The translations under genes were made by a program, and so were the position numbers. Below the pieces are notes generated by a model. The model was not told the origin of the DNA and made no database searches. It worked only from the letters and a program-made list of their open reading frames with translations. A stretch of DNA of 8,618 nt from VBDM01 sp035637655 (GTDB lineage: Bacteria; Pseudomonadota; Gammaproteobacteria; Burkholderiales; SG8-39): positions 1-8,618 of the forward strand of contig DASPWT010000080.1 in NCBI GenBank assembly GCA_035637655.1. Direction: 5' to 3'. Of the stretch, positions 7,534-8,618 are shown in pieces (within the stretch, counting starts at the first letter, position 1; each line of letters opens with the position of its first letter).

Positions 7534-8319
7534 TCAACGGACTGCAGGAAGGCTAGGCCGCAACGACACGTTCAGCTTGTCGGACGTGCGGGCGGCTTCG
7601 CTCCGAGCAACGTTTTCGCCCGCGATGGCGCCGCAATACGCGCTGATAGCGCCGCAGTAAGCCGGACTTTCCGCCTTGACAGCACCGCAGTAAGCGGGCT
7701 TTTCGGCCTTGACCGCGCCGCAATAGGCAGGTTTCTCGGCCTTGATGGCACCGCAATACGCCACGTCTTTCGCGCTGATAGCGCCGCAATAGGCCGGGTT
7801 CTCGGCTTTGACGGCACCACAATACGCCACGTCTTTCGCGCTGATGGCACCGCAGTAAGCTTCCGCTCTGATTGCGCCGCAATAAGCCGCTTTTTCAGCT
7901 TTTCCGGACACCGATGCGTCATGGTCTTGCCCGAATTCCTGTTGGTACAGGCGACGCATCGTCTCCCCTGCCTTCGCGAGATTCGCCGCGTCTTCGGCGC
8001 CCCGCATTCCGAAGTAGGGGAAGTGGTGCAGGAAGCAGCCGAACACCTTGTCGCAGTCTTCGGCGTACTTGAGCGTGTCCAAGATATGCCCGTGCCAAAA
8101 TTTGTCCACGTCCTTGCCTGCGGCGAGGGTTTCCTCGGGATGAGTCGCCAATAAGGTCAAGAAACGCTTGTACGCCACTTCCATGCGTTCAACGTACTCG
8201 CGTGACCAGCCTTGGCCTTCCTCGGGATCCATCAGCTTGAGCTTGATCGGATCGAGGTCGAGCGCCTGTATCGCGGCGATCACCTGTTCAACGGGTCGGT
8301 TCGTCAATTTCGTTTTCAT
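7534..8319 (-). CDS. GRDP-like (DUF1399-type) protein with nine-fold YCGA cysteine repeat tail
   Basis: The product is 261 residues; function is not established. The ATG at 8319 follows a good Shine-Dalgarno (AGAGGGA). There is no signal peptide or transmembrane segment. The N-terminal domain, about 1-130, is mostly helical and holds VDKFWHGHILDTLKYAEDCD (71-90) and FLHHFPYFGMRG (96-107). This matches, from memory, the WHxH...YxxDC...FG signature of GRDP-like proteins (PF07173), known from plants and from bacteria. His76, His78, Cys89, Cys95, His98 and His99 could bind metal. From about 145 to 232 the protein is a repeat array: units AYCGA(I/V)xAxxx with Cys at 147, 156, 167, 178, 189, 200, 211, 222 and 229, spacing 9, six times 11... 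then 7. A 29-residue tail without cysteine ends the protein. Possible roles are a precursor peptide with a domain-sized leader and multiple cores, or a cysteine-rich metal-binding scaffold. No modifying enzyme is visible nearby. The gene stands alone before a strong terminator. Confidence 0.85.
   Translation of the reverse strand: MKTKLTNRPVEQVIAAIQALDLDPIKLKLMDPEEGQGWSREYVERMEVAYKRFLTLLATHPEETLAAGKDVDKFWHGHILDTLKYAEDCDKVFGCFLHHFPYFGMRGAEDAANLAKAGETMRRLYQQEFGQDHDASVSGKAEKAAYCGAIRAEAYCGAISAKDVAYCGAVKAENPAYCGAISAKDVAYCGAIKAEKPAYCGAVKAEKPAYCGAVKAESPAYCGAISAYCGAIAGENVARSEAARTSDKLNVSLRPSLPAVR
7624..7887 (-). repeat. in-frame tandem repeat array encoding AYCGA units (period 33 bp, 66-bp higher order)
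   Basis: The array encodes nine YCGA units (residues 145-232 of the gene). The central units have a period of 33 bp. Two units alternate as a 66-bp pair: the 26 bases at 7754-7779 and 7820-7845 are identical and encode the AKDV-AYCGA junction, which points to a recent 66-bp duplication. Elsewhere the units differ at silent sites and at a few variable residues (I/V after YCGA; K, S or R next; DV, NP, KP or SP at the end), while Tyr-Cys-Gly-Ala never changes. The first unit is shortened to 9 residues and the last full spacing is 7. Confidence 0.95.
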
Positions 8320-8321
8320 TG

Positions 8322-8329
8322 TTCCCTCT
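8322..8329 (-). promoter_or_regulatory. ribosome binding site of the YCGA-repeat gene
   Basis: The minus strand reads AGAGGGAA. Its GAGG core lies about 5 bases before the ATG at 8319. This fixes the start and the reading frame, which matters because all three minus-strand frames stay open through the repeat array. Confidence 0.75.
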
Positions 8330-8384
8330 GTTTAAGTTTGTGAAACACGCGGCACACAGGCCGAAGCGAAAGATCTGCTTCGAT

Positions 8385-8412
8385 CCATTACAACGACCTT
8401 GTTTGCATTCAA
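8385..8412 (-). promoter_or_regulatory. weak candidate promoter of the YCGA-repeat gene
   Basis: On the minus strand TTGAAT (8412-8407) matches the sigma-70 -35 consensus at 4 of 6 positions. It is followed after 16 bases by TAATGG (8390-8385), which is a poor -10. The -35 box touches the palindrome at 8411-8422. This is a guess from position and partial match; an alternative sigma factor could use other sequence here. Confidence 0.22.
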
Positions 8413-8422
8413 GACCGGTCTT
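8411..8422. promoter_or_regulatory. perfect 12-bp palindrome AAGACCGGTCTT, candidate operator
   Basis: The sequence AAGACCGGTCTT is fully self-complementary and lies about 92 bp upstream of the start of the YCGA-repeat gene. It overlaps the edge of a candidate -35 box. Its size and symmetry fit a binding site for a dimeric regulator. I do not recognise the cognate factor. Confidence 0.4.
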
Positions 8423-8554
8423 CAGTAATTAATTTGAGAAGGCGGATGACCTCCTCTCTCGGCGACGATTCGCCGAAAGAATGTCTCTGGAAACCCGGAA
8501 GGGAAGCTTGCTCGACGATTGCGACAATTCAGCGGTCACGAATTCCCCCCACCC

Positions 8555-8573
8555 CACGGCACTTAAAGCCGTG
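8555..8573. repeat. short inverted repeat near the right edge
   Basis: CACGGC and GCCGTG are 6-bp arms around a 7-base loop (ACTTAAA), preceded by a C-rich run on the plus strand. There is no T-tract, so it is a weak terminator candidate. It vaguely resembles hairpins at ends of IS200/IS605-type elements, but I see no transposase or second end. Confidence 0.35.
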
Positions 8574-8618
8574 ACTGGGCGCGCGATCACATCTTCGTGA
8601 TGACGCTGTGGCCGGCCG

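Larger units (their letters stand above)
8320..8618. other. 299-bp stretch without a recognised gene
   Basis: I find no supported coding region, tRNA or rRNA here. It is locally AT-richer (27 of 60 bases are G or C at 8401-8460). It holds the leader of the YCGA-repeat gene, including a possible leader hairpin (CGAAGC at 8362-8367 with GCTTCG at 8377-8382), a weak promoter, a 12-bp palindrome and a hairpin near the right edge. In the last 50 bases a short frame is open on each strand, but neither is long enough to call. Confidence 0.6.

Noticed and set aside
7624..7887. CRISPR array
   Set aside because: The repeats are contiguous, in frame and protein-coding; there are no unrelated spacers and no cas genes.
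7553..7922. Two additional open frames through the repeat array on the minus strand
   Set aside because: The 33-bp period is a multiple of three, so all frames stay open. Only the frame with the ribosome binding site and the WHGH domain is supported.
8541..8580. End of an IS200/IS605-type element
   Set aside because: Only a C-rich run plus one 6-bp-arm hairpin is present. No transposase, TnpB or opposite end lies in the window.
8565..8618. Partial genes at the right edge: minus-strand frame ending AGHSVITKM with stop at 8589-8587, or plus-strand frame DHIFVMTLWPA with an ATG at 8600
   Set aside because: Either could be real, but only 10-17 codons are visible, neither has a clear ribosome binding site or family motif, and they exclude each other.

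Overview
The window is GC-rich (about 65-70% in most genes). It carries an envelope-sensing cluster of a Gram-negative proteobacterium. TonB-dependent receptors, YfiR-like periplasmic proteins and the general gene style suggest a betaproteobacterium or a close relative, but that placement is inference. Every gene I can support lies on the minus strand, so transcription runs from right to left.

Right part (8618 to 7440): about 300 bp without a recognised gene holds candidate control sites, including a perfect 12-bp palindrome. It is followed by a 261-residue cytoplasmic protein. Its N-terminal half carries a GRDP-like (DUF1399/PF07173-type) signature with a WHGH motif. Its C-terminal part is an array of nine AYCGA-type units with one cysteine each, mostly 11 residues apart. 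A strong intrinsic terminator (7463-7490) closes this unit. The protein looks like a scaffold or a multi-core precursor peptide and is the most unusual item in the window.

Middle (7409 to 3794): a two-component pair. A CHASE-PAS-PAS-PAS histidine kinase of the NarX/HisKA_3 type is followed one base later by a NarL/FixJ-type response regulator. The CHASE-coding part of the kinase is clearly less GC-rich than its kinase part.

Left part (3680 to 1): three overlapping genes. They encode an outer-membrane TonB-dependent receptor, a periplasmic YfiR/DUF4154 protein, and an inner-membrane CHASE8-HAMP histidine kinase that runs off the left edge. The gene overlaps imply coupled translation. The set resembles the YfiBNR (TpbB) system with two parts exchanged: the OmpA-like lipoprotein YfiB by a TonB receptor, and the diguanylate cyclase YfiN by a histidine kinase. 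A plausible model is that receptor state is passed through the YfiR-like protein to the CHASE8 sensor. The NarL-type pair just upstream could control expression of this operon.
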